The notes under the pieces: model-generated
What the model was told of the DNA's origin: nothing
Seen by the model: only the letters and a program-made list of their open reading frames with translations
Database searches by the model: none
NCBI GenBank assembly: GCA_015180985.1
Contig: CP054185.1
Coordinates: 1,481,001-1,545,000 of the forward strand
Origin: Flammeovirgaceae bacterium
GTDB taxonomy: Bacteria > Bacteroidota > Bacteroidia > Cytophagales > Cyclobacteriaceae
Length of the DNA stretch: 64,000 nt
Direction of reading: 5' to 3'
Shown: piece after piece, positions 34,759 through 42,897 of the stretch
How positions within the stretch are numbered: the first letter of the stretch is position 1
How the letters are laid out: every line of letters begins with the position of its first letter
Program-made: the position numbers and the translations under genes

Positions 34759-35972
34759 GATTCAGAACGTTTTGGTGTATATGTTTTGCGCTCCGGGTTA
34801 TAGAACTGGGTTTTGCATACAGTAGCTGAAACAGTGTGCCGCACGTGTTCAACGGTTACTTCAAACTGCAATTTCATCCCGATTTTATCATACTGTTTCT
34901 GAACGGTGGCCAGGGCAATGTTTTTTTTCAGAATGGGCGACCACGTGCCGCTGGTGGCATAGCCGGCCTGGAGGCGTTTGTCTTTTGCAGTATAAATAGG
35001 AATAGAACTGCGCCAGGCGTGGTTGCTGAGCACAGGCGGAAGCCCTCGTTTATAATAGAGTTCTTCCAGCTCGGGCCAATTAATATCCAACCCTACTATC
35101 GCCCATTTGGATCCTTGCTCCTTCTCCATCTGTAAAGCGGCTTGTCCGTTAAAGGGTGTTCGATTAAGATCGACCGTCCAGCCTAATGAGATTTCATAGG
35201 GAGAGGATTTGCGATCATCAATTAACGCGTGCAGGGCGTTGAAGTAATCAACATCTTTTAAAATAAGTCCGGCTTCAACGCGGGTAACATCCAGTGCATC
35301 GAGCCCGGCCGGGCGGATATCATAGTTTCTGCCGGCCGCCATGATGGTATCCCACAATTCAAGCGCATGGTTGTTTTCAACCCACAGTTCATACCCCAGG
35401 TCACCGGTGTAGCCGGTGCGCGAAATATAAATTTCAACTCTGTTAACGCGGGCTTTGCAGGTGGCGAAATATTTCAGCGCATCGAGGTCGGCATCACAAA
35501 TTTGTTTCAGAATGTCGCGCGAAGTGGGCCCCTGCAGTGCAAGCCCTGCAACCTGGTCGGAGATGTCCGTAAGTTCAACGCGGTAGCCACGCAGAAACCG
35601 GGAGAACCAGGAGTAACACGGGTCGGCCGAGGTAACAAAAAATTCCTGCTCGCCACGTCTCATCACGGTGCCATCGTCAACCACTTTTCCGTAATCATCG
35701 CACCAGCAGCAGTACGAAACACGGCCTACGGCAAGTTTTTCGATGTTCCGAACCATGATGCGTGAAAGAAAAGCAGCCGCATCGGGGCCGGTTACCCGGT
35801 ACTTAAATAAAGGAGAAACATCCAGCAGGCCGGCTGAATTACGGAAAGCGTAATACTCCGAATCGTGCAGGGTTTCGTACGAACAGACGGCATAATAGCC
35901 GGCCCATTCCTTCCACTTCATGCTGTGGCACAGCGCGGAGGTACGCGGAAAAAAAGGTGTTTTTACTGGCAT
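34755..35972 (-). CDS. Aminomethyltransferase-like folate-dependent protein (GcvT family)
   Basis: A 405-residue protein of the GcvT/dimethylglycine-oxidase C-domain family. It has VTGPDAAAFLSRIMVRNIEKL, VMRRGEQEFFVTSADP, LALQGPTSRDIL, ISRTGYTGDLGYELWV and RPAGLDALDVTRVEAGLIL, the folate-binding signature region with the conserved Asp/Glu. It is not the glycine-cleavage GcvT context (no gcvH/gcvP). In demethylation pathways such proteins transfer one-carbon units to tetrahydrofolate. It is the first gene of the operon GcvT-FAD-FAD-Rieske. Confidence 0.87.
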   Translation of the reverse strand: MPVKTPFFPRTSALCHSMKWKEWAGYYAVCSYETLHDSEYYAFRNSAGLLDVSPLFKYRVTGPDAAAFLSRIMVRNIEKLAVGRVSYCCWCDDYGKVVDDGTVMRRGEQEFFVTSADPCYSWFSRFLRGYRVELTDISDQVAGLALQGPTSRDILKQICDADLDALKYFATCKARVNRVEIYISRTGYTGDLGYELWVENNHALELWDTIMAAGRNYDIRPAGLDALDVTRVEAGLILKDVDYFNALHALIDDRKSSPYEISLGWTVDLNRTPFNGQAALQMEKEQGSKWAIVGLDINWPELEELYYKRGLPPVLSNHAWRSSIPIYTAKDKRLQAGYATSGTWSPILKKNIALATVQKQYDKIGMKLQFEVTVEHVRHTVSATVCKTQFYNPERKTYTPKRSES

Positions 35973-36250
35973 ATACTTGCAATTAAAATCCGGTTATAGT
36001 TACCGGCTAACGATTAATTCAGAGAAATTTTGACGGTGTGGAATTGAGCGAATCACAACCCGGGCTCAAGTACCCAGGGAAATTTGGCGGTATCGGTGAT
36101 GCTCATGTTCATGCGTTGCGTAAATGTATGGATTTGAAAGTGAATTTGAGTAGTATTCGAAAAAATGATTTTTCATCGCTCCTTCCCTTCTCCTTTCAGA
36201 AAGGGGTATCCACAGGACGGGTGAGGGAAGGAATTAAAACGTATTCAATC
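35973..36250. other. Intergenic region without a convincing gene; contains an AAAGGGG/CCCTTCTCC repeat
   Basis: About 278 bp lie between divergent genes. It can be read in frame with the downstream gene from 36038, but that leader has no family character. The segment CCCTTCTCCTTTCAGAAAGG followed by GGTATCCACAGGACGGGTGAGGGA (about 36183-36232) looks like a common interspersed repeat of genomic DNA. I see no RNA gene or clear promoter here. Confidence 0.4.
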
Positions 36251-36760
36251 ATGCTTAACCAAAACGACATACTTAAACGTGCCCGTACTTCCTCATTCTG
36301 GCGGTCGGTGCTCAACTGGTCGCTCGATCGGATGATACCCTTTAACAGACCGCATGGTTTTGCCATCTGTGAAATTGAGGAGTACCGGATTAAGGTTTTG
36401 ATTCCGTATAAGCGGAGTAATTTCAATCACATTAACGGCTTGCATGCCTGTGCGCTGGCTACCGTTTCGGAATTTACTACCGGGTTTTTATTGGTCTCCA
36501 GGTTGGATTCAAAGAAGTACCGGCTTATTATGAAGCGGTTGCAAATGGATTACCATTACCAGGGTAAAATGAATGCGTATGCCGAGTTTTCCATTTCGGA
36601 AGAATGGCTGACCGAACAGGTGTACAGGCCGTTGGCAAGTGCTGATGCGGTGGAGGTAAATTGTGTGGTTAAAATTCATGATGAAAAAGGCAATCACCTC
36701 ACTACCGGAACAATTTGCTGGCAGATAAAGGATTGGGCCAGCGTGCGAACTACAACTTGA
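36251..36760 (+). CDS. DUF4442 hotdog-fold protein (putative thioesterase)
   Basis: A 169-residue protein starting at ATG 36251 (MLNQNDILKRARTSSFWRS). The pattern RMIPFNRPHGFAICEIEEYRIKVLIPYKRSNFNHINGLHACALATVSEFTTGFLL fits the DUF4442 family, a hotdog fold related to acyl-CoA thioesterases, with the conserved N-H-x-NG-x-H. Longer in-frame starts exist from 36038 but cover repeat-like DNA. Its stop codon lies inside the palindrome that probably controls the next toxin-antitoxin pair. Confidence 0.8.
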   Translation: MLNQNDILKRARTSSFWRSVLNWSLDRMIPFNRPHGFAICEIEEYRIKVLIPYKRSNFNHINGLHACALATVSEFTTGFLLVSRLDSKKYRLIMKRLQMDYHYQGKMNAYAEFSISEEWLTEQVYRPLASADAVEVNCVVKIHDEKGNHLTTGTICWQIKDWASVRTTT

Positions 36761-36774
36761 CAAGTTGTCAAGTT
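36754..36774. promoter_or_regulatory. Palindromic operator candidate of the toxin-antitoxin operon
   Basis: This is a perfect palindrome of 10-nt arms with a single central G (AACTTGACAA, G, TTGTCAAGTT), 18 bp before the antitoxin ATG. Phd-family antitoxins bind such palindromes to repress their own operon. It overlaps the stop codon of the upstream DUF4442 gene. Confidence 0.7.
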
Positions 36775-36792
36775 TGATTTAGTTTTACTTTT

Positions 36793-37029
36793 ATGAAAGT
36801 AATTTCGGTTGGAGAGTTTAAAGAAAAAATGGCCTTTTTTATCGAAAGGATTTTAAAGGGCGAGGAATTTATTGTTTCCTATGGGCGCAAGAAGAATAAG
36901 ATTTTCAAAATTTCTCCGATCAGCAAATCAAGGCAGTTCAAACGTAAATTGGGTTCTTTGGAAGGTAAGGCTACGTTGGTTATTGGAAAGGATTGGAAGA
37001 TTACCGATGAGGAGTTGCTCAAGTTATGA
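36793..37029 (+). CDS. Type II antitoxin, Phd/YefM family
   Basis: A 78-residue protein: MKVISVGEFKEKMAFFIERILKG is the Phd/YefM N-terminal DNA-binding and dimerisation element, followed by EEFIVSYGRKKNKIFKISPI and a basic/acidic C-terminal tail that would wrap the toxin. It overlaps the PIN-domain toxin start by 4 bp (ATGA), the standard coupling of such pairs. It probably represses the operon through the palindrome at 36754-36774. Confidence 0.85.
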   Translation: MKVISVGEFKEKMAFFIERILKGEEFIVSYGRKKNKIFKISPISKSRQFKRKLGSLEGKATLVIGKDWKITDEELLKL

Positions 37030-37418
37030 ACTACCTCCTTGACACGCACATTTTTTTATGGGCGCTTATAAGTCCCGCCAAATTATCGGAACGGTGTAAG
37101 GAAATACTAATGCACTATGAAGAAGTTTACATTAGCCCGATAGTTTTCTGGGAGATTTCATTAAAATATGCATTGGGTAAAATTACGTTGAAAGGAGTTA
37201 AACCGGAGGATCTTTTATCGAAAACGAACGATTTAAAACTTAAAACGTTGGATTTTAAAAGCGAAGATGCTTTAAGTTTTTATAAACTACCAAAGCACCA
37301 CACCGATCCGTTTGACCGGATGTTGGTGTGGCAGGCTATCCGTAATAATTTGGCACTTATATCTCATAACAGCCAGTTGCAGCATTATGAATCTGAAGGG
37401 CTTAAACTTATATGGTAA
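37026..37418 (+). CDS. PIN-domain toxin (VapC-like)
   Basis: A 130-residue PIN-domain ribonuclease toxin. The first acidic residue is in MNYLLDTHIFLWAL, the second in FWEISLKYALGK and the third in HTDPFDRMLVWQAI. The usual fourth acidic position (commonly a D in LVSxD) reads ALISHNSQ here, so it is Asn. VapC toxins cut tRNA or rRNA when the antitoxin is degraded. It is coupled to the preceding Phd-like antitoxin. Confidence 0.87.
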   Translation: MNYLLDTHIFLWALISPAKLSERCKEILMHYEEVYISPIVFWEISLKYALGKITLKGVKPEDLLSKTNDLKLKTLDFKSEDALSFYKLPKHHTDPFDRMLVWQAIRNNLALISHNSQLQHYESEGLKLIW

Positions 37419-37447
37419 TAAGCAGCATTGGTTAGGCAAAAACAAGG

Positions 37448-38440
37448 TTGTATTTAAAAGTGCTAACTTCCTCTTTAGGATTAATTTTCCAAAGACTTGT
37501 ATTGAGTACTTATTCATTTCATACTATTGAGCCGTGCGGATATTTCGGTCGCGAATACCCCGTAAGTCTTTTCCATTTGCGGGAGCACCTCGCTTTACAA
37601 AGTCTGAATAATCGCTACTCATTTTTTGTCCTTCATGAAAAAAGTAAAAAACTGTTTGCCGAAGTACATTTTCATGGTGATGGCCCGGCAGCCATAAGCC
37701 CGATGCGGGCGCCTTTCGGTTCCTGTGTTTTTTCGGAAAAACTGCCTCCTGAAGTTTTGTTTGATTTCATCCTCTTTGCCGAAGAGGAACTCAGAAAGGA
37801 TAAAATCAACACCATCATCCTCAAGCCGGCCCCTGCCGGATATTTTCCTGAGCAGCATAATTTACTTGTACCCGTTCTGCTAAACCTTAATTACGGTATT
37901 CAACAAGCAGAGGTGAGCGCAATTGTTCCTGTAACGGAAAGGCCATTTCCGGAAATTATCGACTCATGGGAAAACCGGAAACTGCGCCAGGCCCGCGAAG
38001 CCGAATTGGTTGCGCGGCTCATTCATGATGAAAACCTGGAGATGGTCTATTCCTTTATACTGGAATGCCGCCAGCAAAAGCACTATTCGCTTTCAATGAC
38101 ATTCGAAGAGGTGAAGCTGGTAGTAAGTAAGTTTCCTGAGCGGTTTGTATTGTTTGGTGTGTTCGACCAGGATAACCTGGCGGCAGCAGCCATCACGGTC
38201 CGGGTTACGGATGATGTTCTGTACAACTTTTATTCTGATCATCACACTAATTACGATCATTTCAGTCCGGTTGTGATGCTCATTGAAAGTGAATATGAAT
38301 ACTGCCGCCACCAGGGGTTACGCCTGCTCGACCTGGGCACATCTTCTGCAGGAGGCAAACTGAATTTTCCGTTGCTTGATTTTAAGATGCGGTTAGGAGG
38401 AATGCCTTCGCCTAAATTCACATTTGTAAAAACTATCTGA
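37448..38440 (+). CDS. GNAT/FemAB-like acyltransferase domain protein
   Basis: A protein of about 330 residues. It resembles the double-GNAT-like FemAB/BioF2 architecture: FFVLHEKSKKLFAEVHFHG, then FERFVLFGVFD-type strands, and a C-terminal LRLLDLGTSSAGGKLNFPLLDFKMRLGG stretch typical of CelD/FemAB-like acetyltransferases of polysaccharide clusters. It precedes a glycosyltransferase by 1 bp, which fits surface-polysaccharide modification. The start is uncertain: TTG 37448 is listed, and TTG 37502 (MSTYSFHT) is also reasonable. I am not sure of the substrate. Confidence 0.65.
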   Translation: MYLKVLTSSLGLIFQRLVLSTYSFHTIEPCGYFGREYPVSLFHLREHLALQSLNNRYSFFVLHEKSKKLFAEVHFHGDGPAAISPMRAPFGSCVFSEKLPPEVLFDFILFAEEELRKDKINTIILKPAPAGYFPEQHNLLVPVLLNLNYGIQQAEVSAIVPVTERPFPEIIDSWENRKLRQAREAELVARLIHDENLEMVYSFILECRQQKHYSLSMTFEEVKLVVSKFPERFVLFGVFDQDNLAAAAITVRVTDDVLYNFYSDHHTNYDHFSPVVMLIESEYEYCRHQGLRLLDLGTSSAGGKLNFPLLDFKMRLGGMPSPKFTFVKTI

Positions 38441-38441
38441 T

Positions 38442-39308
38442 ATGTCCGGCCCGCTGGTTTCCATCGTTTGCCTGTGTAATAACCAGGGCAGGTTTGTTGA
38501 AGAGGCTGTTCAATCGGTGTTAAACCAGACCTATTCCCACATCGAATTACTTATTGTTGATGATGCCAGTACGGATGACAGCGTACAGCGCATTAAAGCA
38601 ATAGCTGCCAATCAGCCTTCAGTTAAAACACTTTTTTTAAAAACCAATCATGGCCATTGCCGGGCCTTTAACAAAGGATACGGCATGGTTACCGGTGACT
38701 TTATTATTGATTTGGCTGCTGACGATGTGCTGCTGCCGGAACGTGTGGCGATTGGTGTTACAGAATTGGAAAAGGCTGGCCCCGGGTATGGGGTTCATTT
38801 CAGCGATGCCGAATACATTAATGCATCGGGGGAACATCTTTTTAACCATTCGGAGAACTATCCGCACGAAACCATTCCTTCGGGTTATATATATAGAGAG
38901 TTGATCAGGCGGTATTTTATATGCCCGCCTACTATGCTGTTCAGACGCAGTGTACTGGAGGCGCTGGGTGGGTATGACGAGTCGCTCAGGTTTGAAGATT
39001 TTGATTTCTGGATACGGTCATCGCGTCAGTTCAGCTATGTATATTCTCCGAAGGTACTGGTTAAAAAGCGCGTGGTTACTTCAGCACAAAGCCGCAGGCA
39101 GTTCAGGTTATTCAGCCGCGAATCGGCCACGACTTACAAGGTTTGTGAGAAAATTATGAAGCTGAACCGAACCCGGGTCGAGCAGGAAGCCTTATCGAAA
39201 CGGATTTTGTATGAGATAAGACTAAACACGCGGTTGCTGAATTTCGGCTTAGTAAAGAGGTATTTTCAGCTGTGGAATAAAAACAGGGACCTTGTTTACC
39301 CGGAGTAG
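38442..39308 (+). CDS. Glycosyltransferase family 2
   Basis: A 288-residue GT-A glycosyltransferase. It shows the nucleotide-binding start VSIVCLCNNQGRFVEEAVQSVLNQTYSHIELLIVDDASTDDS, the second acidic motif DFIIDLAADDVLLPER (DxD equivalent) and RYFICPPTMLFRRSVLEALGGYDESLRFEDFDFWIRSS, with the acceptor-region ED. The sugar donor cannot be read. It follows the FemAB-like gene immediately, suggesting a small cell-surface glycan operon. Confidence 0.9.
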   Translation: MSGPLVSIVCLCNNQGRFVEEAVQSVLNQTYSHIELLIVDDASTDDSVQRIKAIAANQPSVKTLFLKTNHGHCRAFNKGYGMVTGDFIIDLAADDVLLPERVAIGVTELEKAGPGYGVHFSDAEYINASGEHLFNHSENYPHETIPSGYIYRELIRRYFICPPTMLFRRSVLEALGGYDESLRFEDFDFWIRSSRQFSYVYSPKVLVKKRVVTSAQSRRQFRLFSRESATTYKVCEKIMKLNRTRVEQEALSKRILYEIRLNTRLLNFGLVKRYFQLWNKNRDLVYPE

Positions 39309-39320
39309 AAGCCATATTAA

Positions 39321-39432
39321 AAATAACCACAAAGTAGCACAGAGAAAGCACAAAGGTCACAAAGAAAGAGGTCAGTATATTGTATTTCTCCGTGCTCTTT
39401 GTGTGTACTTAGTGGCCTTTGTGGTTAAGTTT
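39321..39432. repeat. Imperfect inverted repeat with CACAAAG words
   Basis: The left arm (AAATAACCACAAAGTAGCACAGAG, then AGCACAAAGGTCACAAAG) and the right arm (CTCTTTGTGTGTACTTAGTGG, then CCTTTGTGGTTAAG) are largely complementary. Together they make a roughly 110-bp hairpin-capable element between two convergent genes. CACAAAG-rich inverted elements recur in Bacteroidota genomes. Confidence 0.7.
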
Positions 39433-39452
39433 ATTTTTGAGATGGCTTCTAG

Positions 39453-40367
39453 TTATTTCCGGTTGTCTTCATTCAGCAGCATGCTCAGGTAATTTTCGTA
39501 CCGGCTCAGAGCAATGGTTCCTTTTTCTACAGCATCCTTAATGGCGCATTTAGGTTCATTAACATGAAGACACCGGGAACCGAACTTACAATTCAGCCGC
39601 AGGCCGCGCATCTCCGGAAAATAATCCGATAATTCTTCAGGAGTCATATCGATTAACCCAAACTCCTTTATGCCAGGTGTATCGATGATAAATGTCGAAT
39701 CGTTAAGTTGAAACATCTCGGCAAATGTGGTGGTGTGTGTTCCTTTTTCGGTATAATCTGACACTTCACTTACCTTTTGGTTGATGGCGGGAGAGAGTTG
39801 GTTGATCAGCGTGGATTTTCCTACGCCTGAGTGCCCGGCAATTAATGTAGTCTTACCTGAAAGCACCTCTTCCGCCTCAGGCTGTTCTGTTACCAGGGCA
39901 CTGGTTACAATGCATTTCACGCCCAGTGGTTCATAGATTTTAATGATGTTGCTTTGATAAGCGAGCGAATCGGTATCGAGTAAGTCTTTTTTATTGAAAA
40001 CAATCACCTGCGGAATGCGAAACGATTCGGCCGCTACGAGGAAGCGATCGATAAACCCGGTGGAGGTGCGGGGCATCATCATGGTAGCCATCACCAACGC
40101 CTGATCAATGTTGGCAGCAATCACATGGGCATGCCCTGTTTTTTTTACGGATTGGCGAACAATGTAATTTGTACGCGGAAGAATTGCTGTGATTACTCCT
40201 TCATTGTTTTCTGGACTCACGTCAACCAAATCGCCTACCGCCACCGGGTTGGTTTCCTTGATGCCCTCCAGCCGGATTTTTCCGCGAATGCGGCATTGTA
40301 ATTTTGTGCCGTCATCCAGCAGCACATCGTACCACGAACCGGTTGAACGCATCACGCGGCCTTTCAT
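39453..40367 (-). CDS. rsgA: Small ribosomal subunit biogenesis GTPase RsgA
   Basis: A 304-residue circularly permuted GTPase that checks 30S maturation. An OB-fold N-terminus (RVMRSTGSWYDVLLDDGT) is followed by the GTPase motifs in permuted order: G4 FNKKDLL, then G1 GHSGVGKST and G3 DTPGIKEFG. The C-terminal zinc site is LNCKFGSRCLHVNEPKCA (Cys, Cys, His, Cys). It overlaps the start side of waaA by 4 bp, so the two are probably one operon. Confidence 0.95.
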   Translation of the reverse strand: MKGRVMRSTGSWYDVLLDDGTKLQCRIRGKIRLEGIKETNPVAVGDLVDVSPENNEGVITAILPRTNYIVRQSVKKTGHAHVIAANIDQALVMATMMMPRTSTGFIDRFLVAAESFRIPQVIVFNKKDLLDTDSLAYQSNIIKIYEPLGVKCIVTSALVTEQPEAEEVLSGKTTLIAGHSGVGKSTLINQLSPAINQKVSEVSDYTEKGTHTTTFAEMFQLNDSTFIIDTPGIKEFGLIDMTPEELSDYFPEMRGLRLNCKFGSRCLHVNEPKCAIKDAVEKGTIALSRYENYLSMLLNEDNRK

Positions 40368-41608
40368 GAATTGAGCAGGTTGCGGCAGTACGCCATAATT
40401 TTTTCAGTAGCGCCCAGGTTTTCTTCCACGTAAAGGCGGGTTACTTCACAGGCCAGTAAGAAATTCTGCGGCAGGTTTACCATTTCATATTTGGTTTTTA
40501 AGTCGCGGTAATCGGCAACCTCAAATGCTCCGCCCCGGTTAATCAGATCAACCGCTTCCTGAAATTTCTGATAATTTTTGTTACCAAAGAAAATCGGGAT
40601 GCCGTAACAGGCGGCTTCCAGTATGTTATGCAACCCTTTGCCGAAAGCTCCACCCACAAAAGCAAACTCTCCGTAGCGATAGAGTTTTCCAAGCATACCA
40701 ATATTATCTATCATCAGTACGTGATAGTCATCTGTGTTTTCTGTTGCTTTAGAATAGCGTATGGTTTTGGCATTCACCGCTTTTTCAAAATTACTCATGA
40801 AAGCTTCTGTAATTTCATGTGGAGCAATGATAAATTTCAGGTGGAAATAGTTCTCATTAATAAAGGGAATGAGTACCTCCAAATCCTCGGCCCAGCAACT
40901 GCCGATAACCATGAGTTTGTCAGTGCCCTTGAATTTTCTGGCAATCGGAACATCTTCTCCCTGTTTAACCAGTTGATTAACCCGATCAAAACGGGTATCA
41001 CCAGCGCGTGTAACGTTGGTCAGGCCGATGGATTTCAGTAAGCGTACAGATTCATCGTTTTGTACAAAGAAATGGATAAAATTTTTTAGTATGCCGCGGT
41101 AAAATTTACCAGGTGTTTTAAAGAAAAACTGATCCGGTCGGAATATGGCGGAAATGGAAAGTAAAGGAATATTGCGTTGCCTGGTTTGCCTGGTATAATG
41201 GTACCAGAATTCATATTTCACAAACAGTACCAGGTTGGGTTTACTGATGTCGAGAAAGCGTTTGGCATTGGCTTGGGTATCCCAGGGCAGGTAAAAAACG
41301 TAGTCGGCTTTTGGGTAATTTTTTCGTACTTCATATCCTGATGGAGAAAAAAATGTTAGCAGGATTTTATAATCCGGAAATTCTTCTTTGAGCTTTTCAA
41401 TTACCGGCCGGCCCTGTTCAAATTCGCCCAGCGAGGCACAGTGTATCCATACCAGCGGTTTCGGGTTGGCTCCCAGTGCAGCGGTAAAGCGAGTGAAAAA
41501 ATTTTTACGGCCGTAGTTGAAGGCATCCGCTTTTACGTTAAAAAAACCGGCAAGGTAGTAGAGCGCCCGGAGCAGCAATATGCTGAGGTTGTACAGAAAG
41601 GTGGCCAT
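40364..41608 (-). CDS. waaA: 3-deoxy-D-manno-octulosonic acid (Kdo) transferase
   Basis: A 414-residue GT30 enzyme adding Kdo to lipid A precursor on the inner membrane. It has an N-terminal membrane segment (LYNLSILLLRALYYLAGFF), an acceptor domain with VWIHCASLGEFEQGRPVIEKL, and the donor-binding domain with MVIGSCWAEDLEVLIPFI, the FVGGAFGKGLHNILEAACYG motif and FGNKNYQKFQEAVDLI. The presence of this gene supports an LPS-bearing Gram-negative. It ends overlapping rsgA by 4 bp. Confidence 0.94.
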   Translation of the reverse strand: MATFLYNLSILLLRALYYLAGFFNVKADAFNYGRKNFFTRFTAALGANPKPLVWIHCASLGEFEQGRPVIEKLKEEFPDYKILLTFFSPSGYEVRKNYPKADYVFYLPWDTQANAKRFLDISKPNLVLFVKYEFWYHYTRQTRQRNIPLLSISAIFRPDQFFFKTPGKFYRGILKNFIHFFVQNDESVRLLKSIGLTNVTRAGDTRFDRVNQLVKQGEDVPIARKFKGTDKLMVIGSCWAEDLEVLIPFINENYFHLKFIIAPHEITEAFMSNFEKAVNAKTIRYSKATENTDDYHVLMIDNIGMLGKLYRYGEFAFVGGAFGKGLHNILEAACYGIPIFFGNKNYQKFQEAVDLINRGGAFEVADYRDLKTKYEMVNLPQNFLLACEVTRLYVEENLGATEKIMAYCRNLLNS

Positions 41609-41739
41609 GAGCGCTCAAAAATAGGAATAGTAAGGCCATTACCCTGTGCCAAAAGATAATTTTAAGTTTTTATCGTATTGTAGTTTACCAAAATTCTAAA
41701 TTTGGCATCAAGGATATTGATAAACTGAAATTAACAGCT

Positions 41740-42831
41740 ATGAACCGGAAAATAAAGTCCATAATCATTGTAATGACAATAGCAGGCTTACTGCCGGTGA
41801 CTTTACCAGCCCAAAATGAAGATGACATTGTTCGATTTTTACAGGCCAACCAGCAGGATGGAAATAAACTGATCACTGCTTACATCAATCCGTTTGTGGA
41901 GGGATTTTCCTACGCATTAAACGGTGGGTGGTTTCATACCGCTAAACCGCATAAGTTGGGTGGTTTTGATATTAATATTTCGCTGACCCCTGTTTTCATA
42001 CCCTCCTCACAAGACCGCTTTAATCCTGCTAATCTCCAGTTTGAGAATATAGCCGGCTTTACCAACACCACTAACCCGGGTAAAAATGCACCAACGTTTA
42101 TTGGCCCTAAAGATCGTACAACTTATTATTTCAACTATGATTTGGATGGAGATGGAAACGTAAATACCCCTGGAAACATTATCGATCCGGATGACTCGTT
42201 TAGCGGCCCGGAAGGTTTGGGTTTACGTGAATCCATTAAAGTTGCACCGGTAGGTTCCCCCATGTTGCAAGTGGGAATTGGATTAATAAAGGGAACCGAT
42301 GTGATGATACGGTTTGTTCCGAAAACTACTCTGGGAAGTACGGAAACAAAGTTGCTGGGTTTTGGCTTACGTCACGACATAAAACAGCACATACCCGCAA
42401 TTAAAATGTTGCCGTTTGATTTATCGGTGATGGCCGCTTACACATCCTTTGAAGGAGTTACCGATTTATCGGGCCTGGCCACCGAGTTCCCTCCGGCAAC
42501 GGCCGGAACTACCCAGGAAGCTATTTATAAGTTTAATGCTTTTTTGTTTCAAGCACTGGCTTCCAAAAAAATAGCATTCTTAACGGTGTTTGGCGGAGTT
42601 GGCTATAACGGCATAAAAACTACGGCTGATGTACGTGGCAGTTATACTTTTTTTAACAACACTGCAGCTGAATTTGATCTGACAAATCCCTATTCAGCAA
42701 CATTTAAAAACAGCAGCATGCGTTTTGATGTGGGCTTCAGGCTTAACTTATTGGCCTTCTATATTTATGGTGATTATACCATACAGGAGTATAGCTCGGT
42801 TACGGCAGGCTTAGGCTTTACGTTCCGCTAA
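41740..42831 (+). CDS. Exported DUF6588-like outer membrane protein
   Basis: A 363-residue protein with a Sec signal peptide (MNRKIKSIIIVMTIAGLLPVTLPAQ). It continues YINPFVEGFSYALNGGWFHTAKPHKLGGFDINISL, typical of the Bacteroidota family (DUF6588) of secreted proteins with a beta-barrel-like body. A short DLDGDGNVN (about residue 135) resembles a calcium-binding loop. The C-terminus ends in a Phe/Arg strand (LGFTFR) compatible with outer-membrane barrels. No function is known. A strong hairpin terminator follows at 42855. Confidence 0.72.
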   Translation: MNRKIKSIIIVMTIAGLLPVTLPAQNEDDIVRFLQANQQDGNKLITAYINPFVEGFSYALNGGWFHTAKPHKLGGFDINISLTPVFIPSSQDRFNPANLQFENIAGFTNTTNPGKNAPTFIGPKDRTTYYFNYDLDGDGNVNTPGNIIDPDDSFSGPEGLGLRESIKVAPVGSPMLQVGIGLIKGTDVMIRFVPKTTLGSTETKLLGFGLRHDIKQHIPAIKMLPFDLSVMAAYTSFEGVTDLSGLATEFPPATAGTTQEAIYKFNAFLFQALASKKIAFLTVFGGVGYNGIKTTADVRGSYTFFNNTAAEFDLTNPYSATFKNSSMRFDVGFRLNLLAFYIYGDYTIQEYSSVTAGLGFTFR

Positions 42832-42854
42832 CGGCACTATTGATAAGGCGCGTT

Positions 42855-42886
42855 AATCAAGGCTGTTCTTACAGCCTTGATTTTTT
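42855..42886. terminator. Bidirectional hairpin terminator
   Basis: A perfect 12-bp stem (AATCAAGGCTGT, loop TCTT, ACAGCCTTGATT) with flanking T-run on the plus strand (TTTTTT) and a weaker A-run on the other side. It lies between the convergent DUF6588-like and AI-2E genes. Confidence 0.9.
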
Positions 42887-42897
42887 AACCTCCCTTG

